Assembly (NCBI RefSeq): GCF_021568905.1
Contig: NZ_JAKGSB010000003.1
Location: 124,001-188,000, forward strand
Direction: 5' to 3'
DNA: 64,000 nt
Origin: Zavarzinia marina
GTDB taxonomy: Bacteria; Pseudomonadota; Alphaproteobacteria; Zavarziniales; Zavarziniaceae
The translations under genes were made by a program, and so were the position numbers. This document shows positions 16,664 to 25,141 of the stretch, piece by piece. Position 1 is the stretch's first letter; every line of letters begins with the position of its first letter. A model generated the notes under the pieces. The model was given only the letters and a program-made list of their open reading frames with translations. It did not search any database and was not told the DNA's origin.

Positions 16664-18427
16664 ATGGACAGCCTGAAGAAACTGACGCCCTTCCTTTCCG
16701 TCGCCCCCCAGATCACCACCGGCGATGTCGGAAGCCTGTCCGCCCTGGGCTTCCGGGCGATCATCAACAACCGGCCCGACGGCGAGGGGCCGGGGCAGCC
16801 CCCGTCGGCCGAAATCGCCGAAGCGGCGAAGCGCCTCGGCCTCGACTACCGCCATATCCCCGTGGTTTCCGGCCAGGTGACGGACGAGGCGGTGGCGGCC
16901 TTCACCGCCGCCCTCGAAGAGGTGAAGGGCCCGGTTCTCGCCTTCTGCCGCACCGGCACCCGCTCCACCACCCTCTGGGCGCTGTCCGAAGCCCATCACC
17001 TCTCGACCGACGCCATCGTCGAGGCGGCGGCGGGGGCCGGCTACGATCTGGCGAACCTGCGCACCCGCCTCGATGCGACGGCTTCCGCCGGCCAGCCGGG
17101 TGGCGGCGAGGTCCTGCCCTTCACCCGCTCCACCAGTTTCGACGTGCTGATCATCGGCGGCGGTGCCGCCGGCTGCGCCACCGCGGCCAGCATCCGCCGC
17201 CGCCGCCCGTCGCTGTCGATCGCGATCGTCGAGCCCAGCGACAAGCATTACTACCAGCCGGCCTGGACCCTGGTCGGCGGCGGCGCCTTCGACCGGGCCA
17301 AGACCGAACGCTCGATGGAGCGGGCGATCCCCAATGGCGTGCGCTGGATCCGCGCCGCCGCCGCCGGCTTCGAGCCCGACCGCAATCTCGTCGTCCTGGA
17401 GGACGGCACCCGTCTCGCCTATCGCACCCTCGTGGTGGCGCCCGGCCTGCAACTGCGCTGGGACCTGATCGAGGGCCTGTCGGAGACGCTCGGCAAGAAC
17501 GGCGTGACCTCGAACTATCTGTTCGATCTGGCGCCCTATACGTGGGAACTGGTGCAGGGCCTGAAGAAGGGCAAGGCGATCTTCACCCAGCCGCCCATGC
17601 CGATCAAATGCGCCGGCGCGCCGCAGAAGGCGATGTATCTGTCCTGCGACCACTGGCTGAAGAGCGGCGCCCTGAAGGATATCGACGTCGAGCTCGACAA
17701 TGCCGGTGCCGTGCTCTTCGGCGTCGGCACCTTCGTGCCGCCGCTGATGAAATACGTCGAAAAATACGGCGCCCATCTCGCCTTCAACTCGAACCTGAAG
17801 GCGATCGACGGTGCCGCCAAGACCGCCTTCTTCGACGTCAAGGCGGCCGACGGCACGGTCGCCCGCGTCGAGAAGAAATTCGACATGATCCACGTCGTGC
17901 CGCCGCAGACCGCGCCCGAATTCATCCGCAATTCGCCCTTCGCCGATGCCGCCGGCTGGGTCGACGTCGATCAGGAGACGCTGCGCCACAAGCGTTACGG
18001 CAATGTCTTCTCGCTGGGCGACGCCTCCTCGGCGCCCAATGCCAAGACCGCGGCGGCGGTGCGCAAGCAGGCGCCGGTGGTGGCCGAGAATGTGCTCGCC
18101 GTCCTCGAGGGCAAGAGCCCGCACGCGGTCTACGACGGCTACGGCTCGTGCCCGCTGACGGTCGAGAAGGGCAAGGTGGTGCTGGCCGAATTCGGCTATG
18201 GCGGCAAGCTGCTGCCGACCTTCCCGATGGATCCCGCGGTGCCCCGCCGCACCGCCTGGTTCCTGAAGGCCAGGATGCTGCCGACGCTCTATTGGGACGT
18301 CATGCTGAAGGGCCACGAATGGCTGGCGAAGCCGACCATCCTGCCCCACGAGCCGCAGGAGCGTGAGGAGAACCCGTCGCTCGACGATTGCGCCAAGTCG
18401 AAGCGCGTGGGCGGGGGCGCGTCGTGA
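16664..18427 (+). CDS. DUF442 phosphatase-like domain fused to type II sulfide:quinone oxidoreductase
   Basis: A 587-residue two-domain protein. Residues 1-125 are a DUF442 (TIGR01244) domain with the cysteine-phosphatase loop C95-RTGTR-S. Residues 158-560 are an FAD disulfide reductase: dinucleotide motif LIIGGGAAGC (about 162-171), PIKCAGAPQKAMYL typical of type II (mitochondrial-like) SQR, and GDASSAPNAKTAAAVRKQAP for the FAD/quinone face. The SQR part oxidises sulfide to sulfane sulfur and reduces quinone at the membrane; the DUF442 cysteine may accept that sulfur. The ATG follows GCGAGGAACGCCCCG. The next gene overlaps its stop. Confidence 0.9.
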   Translation: MDSLKKLTPFLSVAPQITTGDVGSLSALGFRAIINNRPDGEGPGQPPSAEIAEAAKRLGLDYRHIPVVSGQVTDEAVAAFTAALEEVKGPVLAFCRTGTRSTTLWALSEAHHLSTDAIVEAAAGAGYDLANLRTRLDATASAGQPGGGEVLPFTRSTSFDVLIIGGGAAGCATAASIRRRRPSLSIAIVEPSDKHYYQPAWTLVGGGAFDRAKTERSMERAIPNGVRWIRAAAAGFEPDRNLVVLEDGTRLAYRTLVVAPGLQLRWDLIEGLSETLGKNGVTSNYLFDLAPYTWELVQGLKKGKAIFTQPPMPIKCAGAPQKAMYLSCDHWLKSGALKDIDVELDNAGAVLFGVGTFVPPLMKYVEKYGAHLAFNSNLKAIDGAAKTAFFDVKAADGTVARVEKKFDMIHVVPPQTAPEFIRNSPFADAAGWVDVDQETLRHKRYGNVFSLGDASSAPNAKTAAAVRKQAPVVAENVLAVLEGKSPHAVYDGYGSCPLTVEKGKVVLAEFGYGGKLLPTFPMDPAVPRRTAWFLKARMLPTLYWDVMLKGHEWLAKPTILPHEPQEREENPSLDDCAKSKRVGGGAS

Positions 18428-19071
18428 TGGCGCAGGCCGTCACCCGGGCGACCGGCGCGAAGGCGCCCGTCTCGACGGCCCCCGACTGGGACGCCCGCTT
18501 CGGCTCGGACGAGGCTTTCTACGGCCTCGCCCCGTCCGGCTTCGTCATGGACTGTGCCCTGGCCCTGCCGGCCGGGGCGCGGGTGCTCTGTCTCGCGGAA
18601 GGTCAGGGGCGGAACGCGCTGGCCCTGTCCGCGCGCGGCTTCGAGGTGACGGCGCTCGACCTTTCCGCCGTCGCCTGCGAGCAACTGCGTGACAGGGCGC
18701 GGGCGCTGCGCCTGCCGGTCACCGTGCGCCAGCAGGATCTCGGTCTCTGGACGCCGGCGCCGGGCAGTGCCGATGCCGTGGTCGCGGTCTATGCCCATAT
18801 GCCGCGCGCGCTCCGCCGTCAGGTCCACGCCATGATGATCCGGGCGCTCGCCCCGCGCGGCCTCGTCGTGATCGAGGGCTTTCGCAAGGAACAGCTCGGC
18901 CGCCAGTCCGGCGGTCCGAAAAACCCCGACTGGCTCTATGGGGTCGAGGATCTGCGCGAGGATTTCGCCGCGCTGACCATCGAGCATCTGGCCACGCCCG
19001 ACATCGTCCTGGACGAGGGCCGGGGCCACCGCGGTCCGGCCGCCGTCGTCCAGTTCCGGGCCCGTAACTGA
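18427..19071 (+). CDS. Class I SAM-dependent methyltransferase
   Basis: A 214-residue protein with motif I VLCLAEGQGRNAL (about 54-66), acidic motif II TALDLSAV (about 77-84) and a DAVVAVYAHM motif IV-like strand. Its profile resembles small-molecule methyltransferases of the TehB/thiopurine type, not RNA or protein enzymes. Translation is coupled to SQR (ATG at 18427 overlaps the stop). In a sulfide operon a thiol or sulfide S-methyltransferase role is attractive, but the substrate is not shown by sequence. Confidence 0.82.
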   Translation: MAQAVTRATGAKAPVSTAPDWDARFGSDEAFYGLAPSGFVMDCALALPAGARVLCLAEGQGRNALALSARGFEVTALDLSAVACEQLRDRARALRLPVTVRQQDLGLWTPAPGSADAVVAVYAHMPRALRRQVHAMMIRALAPRGLVVIEGFRKEQLGRQSGGPKNPDWLYGVEDLREDFAALTIEHLATPDIVLDEGRGHRGPAAVVQFRARN

Positions 19072-19081
19072 GGAATTCTTC

Positions 19082-20839
19082 ATGCCGTCCCGCCTGATCC
19101 GCGCGCTGCCCTTCCTCGAATGGGCGCGCGAATACCGACGCGACACCCTGGTCAGCGATCTGGTCGCGGCCGTGGTGGTCACCATCATGCTGGTGCCGCA
19201 GAGTCTCGCCTATGCCATGCTCGCCGGCCTGCCGCCCCATATCGGTCTCTATGCCTCGATCCTGCCGCTGGTCGCCTACGCCCTGTTCGGCACCAGCCGG
19301 GCGCTCGCGGTCGGGCCCGTCGCCGTCGTCTCGCTGATGACCGCGACCGCGGTCGGCGGCATCGCCGCCACCGGGACCGAGGATTATCTGGCGGCGGCCA
19401 TCGTGCTCGCCATGGAATCGGGTGTGATCCTGATCGCGCTCGGCGTGCTGCGCCTCGGCTTCCTGGCCAATTTCCTGTCCCATTCGGTGATCTCGGGCTT
19501 CATCACCGCGTCCGGCATCCTGATCGCGACCAGCCAGTTGAAGCATCTCTTCGGCGTGAGGACCAAGGGCGACACCATGCCCGATCTGGTCGGCCAGCTC
19601 GTCTCCTCGATCCCCGACATCAACTGGATCACCCTGGTGATCGGCGTCCTCGCCACCGGCTTCCTGTTCTGGGTGCGCAAGCAGTTGAAGCCGCTGCTGC
19701 GCCGGATCGGCCTCGGCCCGCTCGCCGCCGACATCGTCGCCAAGACGGGGCCGGTGGTCGCCGTCATCGTCTCGATCGTCGCCGTCGCCGGCCTCTCCCT
19801 CGACGCCGAGGGGGTGAAGGTGGTCGGCGCCATTCCGGGCGGCCTGCCGCCCATGGGCCTGCCCCTGCTGAACCCCGATCTCTGGATCGATCTCTTCGTG
19901 CCGGCGCTGCTGATCTCGATCATCGGCTTCGTCGAATCGATCTCGGTCGCCCAGACCTTCGCGGCCAAAAGGCGCCAGCGCGTCGACGCCAATTCGGAAC
20001 TGGTCGGTCTCGGCGCCGCCAATGTCGCCTCGTCCCTGACCGGCGGCTTTCCGGTGACCGGCGGCTTCTCGCGCTCGGTGGTCAATTTCGATGCCGGCGC
20101 CCAGACCCCCATGGCCGGCGTCTTCACCGCCGTCGGCATCCTGGTGACCACCCTGTTCCTGTCCCATCTCTTCGCCAAGCTGCCCCAGGCGGTGCTGGCC
20201 GCGACCATCATCGTCGCCGTCCTGTCGCTGGTCGATCTCGGCGCCGTGAAGCGGACCTGGGACTATTCCAAGGCCGATGCCGTCGCCATGGCGGTGACCA
20301 TCGTCGTCGTGCTCTTCGTCGGGGTCGAGATCGGTGTCGTCGCCGGCGTCGCCGTCTCCCTGGCGCTGTTCCTGTTCCGCACCAGCCGGCCCCATATGGC
20401 GATCGTCGGGCGCGTGCCGGGGACCGAGCATTTCCGCAACGTCGAGCGTCACAAGGTAGTCGAAAGCGAAGCGGTGCTGACGGTCCGCGTCGACGAAAGC
20501 CTCTATTTCGCCAATGCCCGCTTCCTCGAGGACCGGATCTACGACCTCGTCGCCAGCCGCGCCGAGGTGAAGCATGTCGTCCTGATGTGCTCGGCCGTGA
20601 ACATGATCGACGCCAGCGCCCTCGAAAGCCTGGAGGCGATCGCCGAGCGCCTGAAGGCGGCGGGCGTGAAATTCCATCTGTCGGAGGTGAAGGGCCCGGT
20701 CATGGACCGTCTGAAGCGGACCCATTTCCTCGACCATCTGACCGGCGAGGTGTTCCTGTCCCAGCAGGCGGCGATGCGGGCGCTGGATCCCGGCACCTGC
20801 GGCCCCGGACCGGCGGCCGAGGCTCGCCTCGTCTCCTGA
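19082..20839 (+). CDS. SulP/SLC26-family anion (sulfate) permease with STAS domain
   Basis: A 585-residue transporter with about 12-14 membrane helices (about 20-420) and a cytoplasmic STAS domain (about 450-560; VVLMCSAVNMIDASALESL). The SulP signature PPHIGLYASILPLVAYALFG is near residue 50. It starts 10 bases after the methyltransferase gene, with GAGGAATTCTTC upstream, so it is the last gene of the sulfur operon. Sulfate or sulfite movement out of or into the cell after sulfide oxidation is the simplest reading; SulP proteins also carry bicarbonate and organic acids. Confidence 0.88.
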   Translation: MPSRLIRALPFLEWAREYRRDTLVSDLVAAVVVTIMLVPQSLAYAMLAGLPPHIGLYASILPLVAYALFGTSRALAVGPVAVVSLMTATAVGGIAATGTEDYLAAAIVLAMESGVILIALGVLRLGFLANFLSHSVISGFITASGILIATSQLKHLFGVRTKGDTMPDLVGQLVSSIPDINWITLVIGVLATGFLFWVRKQLKPLLRRIGLGPLAADIVAKTGPVVAVIVSIVAVAGLSLDAEGVKVVGAIPGGLPPMGLPLLNPDLWIDLFVPALLISIIGFVESISVAQTFAAKRRQRVDANSELVGLGAANVASSLTGGFPVTGGFSRSVVNFDAGAQTPMAGVFTAVGILVTTLFLSHLFAKLPQAVLAATIIVAVLSLVDLGAVKRTWDYSKADAVAMAVTIVVVLFVGVEIGVVAGVAVSLALFLFRTSRPHMAIVGRVPGTEHFRNVERHKVVESEAVLTVRVDESLYFANARFLEDRIYDLVASRAEVKHVVLMCSAVNMIDASALESLEAIAERLKAAGVKFHLSEVKGPVMDRLKRTHFLDHLTGEVFLSQQAAMRALDPGTCGPGPAAEARLVS

Positions 20840-20851
20840 CCGTCGCGTAAC

Positions 20852-20890
20852 GAAAAGGGCCCGGCCGAGAGAATCGGCCGGGCCCTTTTC
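20852..20890. terminator. Strong bidirectional terminator
   Basis: A perfect 17-bp stem (20852-20868 with 20874-20890), loop GAGAA, flanked by A-run and T-run on either side (GAAAAGGG...CCCTTTTC). It separates the SulP gene from the convergent DUF599 gene. Confidence 0.9.
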
Positions 20891-20900
20891 GCATGGAATG

Positions 20901-21557
20901 TCAGTCGTTCCGGTGGGGCGCGCCGCGATCGAACCAGCGCAGGGTGAGGATGATGACGCCGGCGCCGAAGACGACGGCCATGGGCTCCAGGATCCCGGCG
21001 ATCAGGGGCGCCAGATAGATCAGGGTGCGCAGGCTGTCGCTGTAGTAGCGCCCGGCCAGCGCGACATAGCGCTTCGCCTGGCGGCGGTCGTCGTCGGTCG
21101 CATGGCCGCCGAAGCCGGCCAGATAGCCGAGATGGTTGTAGAAGCGTGCCGACTGGGTGGCGAACAGGAAGGATGTGAACAGGGTCGCGACCAGGAGGCC
21201 GCCGACCGCGAGCTGGATCGGATGGACCGCGGTCTCGCCCGGGCCGACCGCGACCTTGAGCGCCAGATGGACGGCGACCGGGCCGATCAGGCTGATGGTG
21301 CCCATCAGGGCGATCACCGTCGTCGAGGCGACGATGGTCGCGGCCATCAGGGAATTGCGGATGGTCTGGACCGCGATGATCTCCTGCCCGGGCCGGGCGA
21401 AGATCGAGTCCAGCCAGCGCTCGCGCATGGTGATATGGCGCTGGCGGGCGGTCTGGCGGTGGCGCTGGAAGGTTTCGAAGCCGGCGATCAGCAGGGTGCC
21501 GGCGCCGAGCGACGCCCAGCGCAGGCCTTCCACAACGTCGGGCGGAATGGCCGCCAT
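20901..21557 (-). CDS. DUF599 integral membrane protein
   Basis: A 218-residue protein with about four membrane helices and the DUF599 motifs FETFQRHRQTARQRHITMRERW and RNSLMAATI near the middle. No enzyme activity is known for the family. The ATG at 21557 shares a base with the stop codon of the YeeE/YedE gene upstream, so translation is coupled. It is the third gene of the run with the two thiosulfate-transporter-like halves. Confidence 0.82.
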   Translation of the reverse strand: MAAIPPDVVEGLRWASLGAGTLLIAGFETFQRHRQTARQRHITMRERWLDSIFARPGQEIIAVQTIRNSLMAATIVASTTVIALMGTISLIGPVAVHLALKVAVGPGETAVHPIQLAVGGLLVATLFTSFLFATQSARFYNHLGYLAGFGGHATDDDRRQAKRYVALAGRYYSDSLRTLIYLAPLIAGILEPMAVVFGAGVIILTLRWFDRGAPHRND

Positions 21558-21973
21558 CAACCCCTGGCCTTGATCACGCGCACCACGACCATGCCGGCGG
21601 CCATGGAAGCGACAAGGGCGACCACGGGCAGGGCGCCCGAGACCAGGGACGACAGCGCGGGCCCGGGGCAATAGCCGGCGAGGCCCCAGCCGATGCCGAA
21701 GAGGGCGGCGCCGGCGACGAGGTTCAAGTCGATGTCCCTGCGGGTCGGGATCTGGAACGCGCCGGCCAGCACGGGGCCGCTGCGGCTCAGCACCAGCTTG
21801 TAGCCGATGAAGGTGACGATCACGCCGGCGCCCATGACGAAGGCGAGGGAAGGATCCCAGTCGCCGGCCAGATCGAGAAAGCCGAGAACCTTGGCGGGAT
21901 CGGTCATGCCGGCGACGGCGAGACCGAGGCCGAAGATGAGGCCGATGACGAGGGCGGTGAGAATGCGGGCCAT
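21557..21973 (-). CDS. YeeE/YedE-family half protein (DUF6691, PmpB-like)
   Basis: A 138-residue membrane protein with four hydrophobic segments and the sulfur-transport motif GYCPGPA (Cys at about 102). With its neighbour it makes up the two halves of a YeeE/TsuA-type carrier, which passes thiosulfate or other reduced sulfur ions between membrane cysteines. The start at 21973 lies 15 bases after the stop of the partner half. The pairing and position beside the sulfide operon fit import or export of sulfane-sulfur species. Confidence 0.88.
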   Translation of the reverse strand: MARILTALVIGLIFGLGLAVAGMTDPAKVLGFLDLAGDWDPSLAFVMGAGVIVTFIGYKLVLSRSGPVLAGAFQIPTRRDIDLNLVAGAALFGIGWGLAGYCPGPALSSLVSGALPVVALVASMAAGMVVVRVIKARG

Positions 21974-21988
21974 GGCGGCGTTTCCCGA

Positions 21989-22411
21989 TCAGAACAGGTG
22001 GCGGACGACGAAGACGGTGGCGACACCGGTCGCCATGAAGGTGGCGACGGCGACCAGGCTGCGGGGCGAGAGCCGCGAAAGGCCGCAGATGCCGTGGCCG
22101 GACGTGCAGCCCGAGCCGAGCGCCGTGCCGATGCCGACCAGAAAGCCGCCGACGATCATCATGGGCAGGTCGACGGTCGGGGCGCCGATGCCGGTGTCGC
22201 CGGTCAGAAGCCCGAGCAGCAAGGGCCCGCCAAGGAGGCCGACGACGAAGGCGAGGCGCAGCGCGGCCTCGCCGCCCGTGGCGGGGGCCGGCGGCAGCAG
22301 GCCGCCGAAAATGCCGCTGATGCCGGCGATACGGCCCAGCATCGCCATCATGAGGACGGCGGAAAATGCGATCAGCGCACCGCCCAGGGTGGGCAACAGA
22401 AACTGGCTCAT
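21989..22411 (-). CDS. YeeE/YedE-family half protein (PmpA-like)
   Basis: A 140-residue membrane protein with four hydrophobic segments and the hallmark GSGCTSGHGICGLSR (about 99-113), whose cysteines line the sulfur path in YeeE/TsuA. First gene of the minus-strand run with the DUF6691 half and DUF599. The promoter region contains a 12-base palindrome over the likely -10. BigR- and SqrR-type repressors often control such genes. Confidence 0.9.
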   Translation of the reverse strand: MSQFLLPTLGGALIAFSAVLMMAMLGRIAGISGIFGGLLPPAPATGGEAALRLAFVVGLLGGPLLLGLLTGDTGIGAPTVDLPMMIVGGFLVGIGTALGSGCTSGHGICGLSRLSPRSLVAVATFMATGVATVFVVRHLF

Positions 22412-22458
22412 GTCGGGTTCTCTGGCTGGTGGAATCGAGGTCCGGCTTCCGGAATTTC

Positions 22459-22470
22459 ATTATATATAAT
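22459..22470 (-). promoter_or_regulatory. Palindromic -10 region of the YeeE/YedE operon
   Basis: ATTATATATAAT is a perfect 12-base palindrome that contains TATAAT on the minus strand (complement of 22459-22464), 48 bases upstream of the start at 22411. It may be a promoter and operator together. Confidence 0.4.
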
Positions 22471-22666
22471 CGTAAAGTTTAAAAAATTCCAGCGCGGAAC
22501 GCACCCGCGTCCGAAACCGTCGCCCGATGTTCGCGGTCATCCCATATTGCGGTACGAGCCCTTGAGAACATTCGGTTTTCAGCCGATTCCGCGCCTGCGA
22601 CGCTTTGATCCGCGACGATGTGACATGTGCCGTTCTGTCCCATTCAGCCTGGATGGGGAGAGGCAT

Positions 22667-23107
22667 ATGGTTTCGCTATCGATGAAGTGGAGAACCGACG
22701 TGACGGTCGTCCGCAGGTCCAGACGCACAGCATGGCGCCCGATGCCGGCGCTGGCGGCGCTCTTTGCCCTGCTGGTCCATCTCGTCGCGCCGCTGTCCCC
22801 GATGTCGGGCGCCCGGAACACCGCGGACCGCGCGCTTGCCCTGGCCTTCGCGGACTTGTGCGGCTTCGGCGCGGCGGCGCCGGCGGGCGGCAAAGCGCCG
22901 ACCGACCGGCAACCTGTCGGCCGCACCCCTCACTGCCAAGTCTGCTTCACCATGGAGCACGGCGGTAACTTCGTCGCCCCCGTGCTCGCCGCGCTGGCCG
23001 TGCCCGGGCGGCATGGCGATCCGGAATGGATACAGCAGCCCCTCTCTGCTCCGTTCCTGGTCCATGCCGTCGGCGTCCAGCCGAGAGGGCCCCCGACCGT
23101 CGGGTGA
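22667..23107 (+). CDS. DUF2946-like exported protein
   Basis: A 146-residue protein with a long basic N-terminus and one hydrophobic segment (about 28-45), then a CxxC in THCQVCFTME-type context (PHCQVCFTM, about 96-104). That pattern is the DUF2946 family, small envelope proteins often near copper or TonB genes. The ATG at 22667 follows GGGGAGAGGC; an internal ATG at 22682 is possible. The function is unknown. It lies between the YeeE/YedE operon (divergent) and cydD. Confidence 0.65.
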   Translation: MVSLSMKWRTDVTVVRRSRRTAWRPMPALAALFALLVHLVAPLSPMSGARNTADRALALAFADLCGFGAAAPAGGKAPTDRQPVGRTPHCQVCFTMEHGGNFVAPVLAALAVPGRHGDPEWIQQPLSAPFLVHAVGVQPRGPPTVG

Positions 23108-23294
23108 CGCCGAACGCGTCCTTCCCGCCGACCGAGTCCCGCGTCTCCGCGCGGTCGTCGACGCCGAGCGGTCCCTCCACCCTCCGTTTTCCGTCCTGCA
23201 CACAGATCCGATGCGCCCGCACAGGGAAACGCGCCACCGCCCGGTTTCCGCAGTCCCGCGGCGCGTGCGATGCAGAAATACCGGAATGCGGGTG

Positions 23295-23308
23295 TTGATC
23301 GTGATCAA
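23295..23308. promoter_or_regulatory. Perfect FNR/FixK box upstream of cydD
   Basis: TTGATCGTGATCAA fits TTGAT-N4-ATCAA exactly. With class II geometry (centre at -41.5) transcription would begin near 23343. Predicts FixK-dependent induction of cydDCABX in low oxygen. Confidence 0.75.
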
Positions 23309-23360
23309 TGAAGTCGCAGGCAGGGCGTGTAGCCTTGCCCGGAAGTTCTTCAAAGCATAA

Positions 23361-23389
23361 CGTAACTTCAAGAATTATTCGAAGTTACG
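23361..23389. promoter_or_regulatory. Perfect 9-bp inverted repeat before cydD
   Basis: CGTAACTTC (23361-23369) and GAAGTTACG (23381-23389), 11 bases apart and AT-rich in between; the arms end 21 bases before the ATG. It could be an operator for a second regulator or, if transcription starts near 23343, a leader hairpin close to the translation start. Confidence 0.5.
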
Positions 23390-23410
23390 GAACCATGCAA
23401 AGCCGCTTAC

Positions 23411-25141
23411 ATGAAACCGTACTCGCAACGCCGATCGCCTTCTTCTCCCCCGGGGGAAGCTGATTTCCGCCGGGAAACCGCGACGGCCGAAGGGCGGGGT
23501 GCGGTCGATGGCGGATCCCTTCTGTCCATGCTCGCCGCCTTCGTCTGGCTGCCCCAGGCGGGCTTCATCGCCCTTGCCGTGCAACGGCTGGCGGATGGCG
23601 GCGGCGTCGATGCCGTGCTGTGGCCGGCGGTCGCGGTCGGTCTCCTCGGCGTGCTGCGTGCCGCGCTCGATGCCCTCGGCGCCCGGCTTTCCTACCGCAA
23701 GGCCCGGCATGTGCTGAGCGCCGCGCGGGCCCGGGCGGTCGATGTTCTCGCCGCCGGCTCGCCGCTCGACACGCGGCGCCATCCCGCCGGTCTCGCCGCC
23801 AGCGTCATCGCCGAACAGGCGGAAGCGGTGCTGCCCTATCTGTCGCGCTACAAGCCGGTGCGGATGCGCGTGATGGTGCTGCCCTTCGTCATCGCCGGCG
23901 CGGTCTTCTTCTTTTCCTGGACGGCGGCCCTGATCCTCCTGGTCGCGGCGCCGCTGATCCCCCTGTTCATGGCCCTGGTCGGCTGGCGCGCCAAGGCGGC
24001 GAGCGAGGCCCAGCTGGCGGAGATGGGCGACATGAACGCCTTCCTGCTGGACCGCCTGCGCGGCCTTGCCACCATTCGCGGCCTCGGCGCGGTCGAGACG
24101 ACGGCGAATCGGGTCCACGGCGCCGCCGTCAGCCTGAAGGAGCGCACCATGGCGGTGCTGCGCATCGCCTTCCTGTCGTCCGCCGTCCTCGAACTCTTCT
24201 CCGCCCTCGGCGTCGCCATGGTCGCGGTCTATGTCGGCTTCCATCTGCTCGGCCAGATCGGTTTCGGCGCCTGGGGCGGCACCCTCGGCCTCGGCGAGGC
24301 GCTGTTCGTGCTCCTCCTGGCGCCGGCCTTCTTCGAGCCGCTGCGCGATCTCTCCGCCGTCTGGCACGACCGTGCCGCCGGTGTCGCCGGCCTTGCCGCG
24401 CTGGACGGCCTGATGGCGCCGGGGCTCGAGATGCCGGGCGCGCTTTCGGCCGGAAGCCGGGTGCCTGCCCGCGCCGGTGCGCTGTCGGTGGACCTGCGCG
24501 GCCTCTCCTTTGGTCACGAGGGCGCGCCCGCCCCGGTCTTCGATCATTTCGACCTGCATGTCCGCCCGGGGGAGAGAATCGCCGTGCTCGGCCCCAGCGG
24601 CGCCGGCAAATCGACCCTGCTGTCGCTGATCGGCGGGCTGGCCCCGGCTTCGGGCGGGCGCATCGCCATCGGCGACCGTCTGATGACCGCCGAAACGGCG
24701 GCGGATCTGCGCCAGGGCATGGCCTGGATCGGCCAGCGGCCGCATTTCTTCGCCGGCACGCTGCGCGCCAATATCGCCCTCGGCCGGCCCGAGGTGGATC
24801 TGGCCACGGTCGAGACGGCGGTGGCCGAGGCGGCGCTCCAGCATGTCGCCGGGCCGGGTGCCGCGCGCGATCTCGGCGAAGGCGGCCTCGGCCTTTCGGG
24901 CGGGGAGGCGCTGCGCCTCGCGCTCGCCCGGGCCGCCGCCACCCCCGGCCTCGGTCTCGTGCTGGCGGACGAGCCGACGGCGCATCTCGACCGCGAGACG
25001 GCGGCAGAGGTCACGGCCGGCCTGCTGCGCCTGACCGAGGGCGTCACCCTGATCGTCGCGACCCATGACCCGGCGCTGGCCGCCGCCATGGACCGCACCA
25101 TCCGTATCGGCGGGAGGTCGACATGCCAAGCCGTCGCCTGA
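23411..25141 (+). CDS. cydD: CydD subunit of the thiol/haem ABC exporter for cytochrome bd assembly
   Basis: A 576-residue ABC exporter half: six membrane helices (about 35-330) and a C-terminal ATPase with Walker A GPSGAGKST (about 396), signature LSGGE (about 495) and Walker B LVLADEPTAHLD (about 517). CydDC exports cysteine/glutathione (and binds haem) to allow cytochrome bd maturation. No clear Shine-Dalgarno precedes the ATG at 23411; the first 30 residues are atypically polar, so a later start is possible. Its end overlaps cydC by 19 bases. Confidence 0.88.
   Translation: MKPYSQRRSPSSPPGEADFRRETATAEGRGAVDGGSLLSMLAAFVWLPQAGFIALAVQRLADGGGVDAVLWPAVAVGLLGVLRAALDALGARLSYRKARHVLSAARARAVDVLAAGSPLDTRRHPAGLAASVIAEQAEAVLPYLSRYKPVRMRVMVLPFVIAGAVFFFSWTAALILLVAAPLIPLFMALVGWRAKAASEAQLAEMGDMNAFLLDRLRGLATIRGLGAVETTANRVHGAAVSLKERTMAVLRIAFLSSAVLELFSALGVAMVAVYVGFHLLGQIGFGAWGGTLGLGEALFVLLLAPAFFEPLRDLSAVWHDRAAGVAGLAALDGLMAPGLEMPGALSAGSRVPARAGALSVDLRGLSFGHEGAPAPVFDHFDLHVRPGERIAVLGPSGAGKSTLLSLIGGLAPASGGRIAIGDRLMTAETAADLRQGMAWIGQRPHFFAGTLRANIALGRPEVDLATVETAVAEAALQHVAGPGAARDLGEGGLGLSGGEALRLALARAAATPGLGLVLADEPTAHLDRETAAEVTAGLLRLTEGVTLIVATHDPALAAAMDRTIRIGGRSTCQAVA

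Larger units (their letters stand above)
23108..23410. other. 303-base regulatory region upstream of cydD
   Basis: No gene is evident. The first 180 bases are GC-rich with no clear structure. The last 120 hold a perfect FNR/FixK box (23295-23308) and a perfect 9-bp inverted repeat (23361-23389). Confidence 0.6.

Noticed and set aside
14852-18349. 1165-residue minus-strand open frame
   Set aside because: Runs antisense across four well-supported sulfur genes and their AT-rich promoter; no recognisable domains.
20901-22460. 519-residue minus-strand fusion frame ending in DUF599
   Set aside because: Only the last 218 residues are a protein family; the rest is an out-of-frame shadow of the two YeeE/YedE genes.
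21998-23107. 369-residue plus-strand frame ending in the DUF2946-like protein
   Set aside because: The first 220 residues are antisense to a YeeE/YedE gene and its promoter; the start at 22667 with a ribosome-binding site is preferred.
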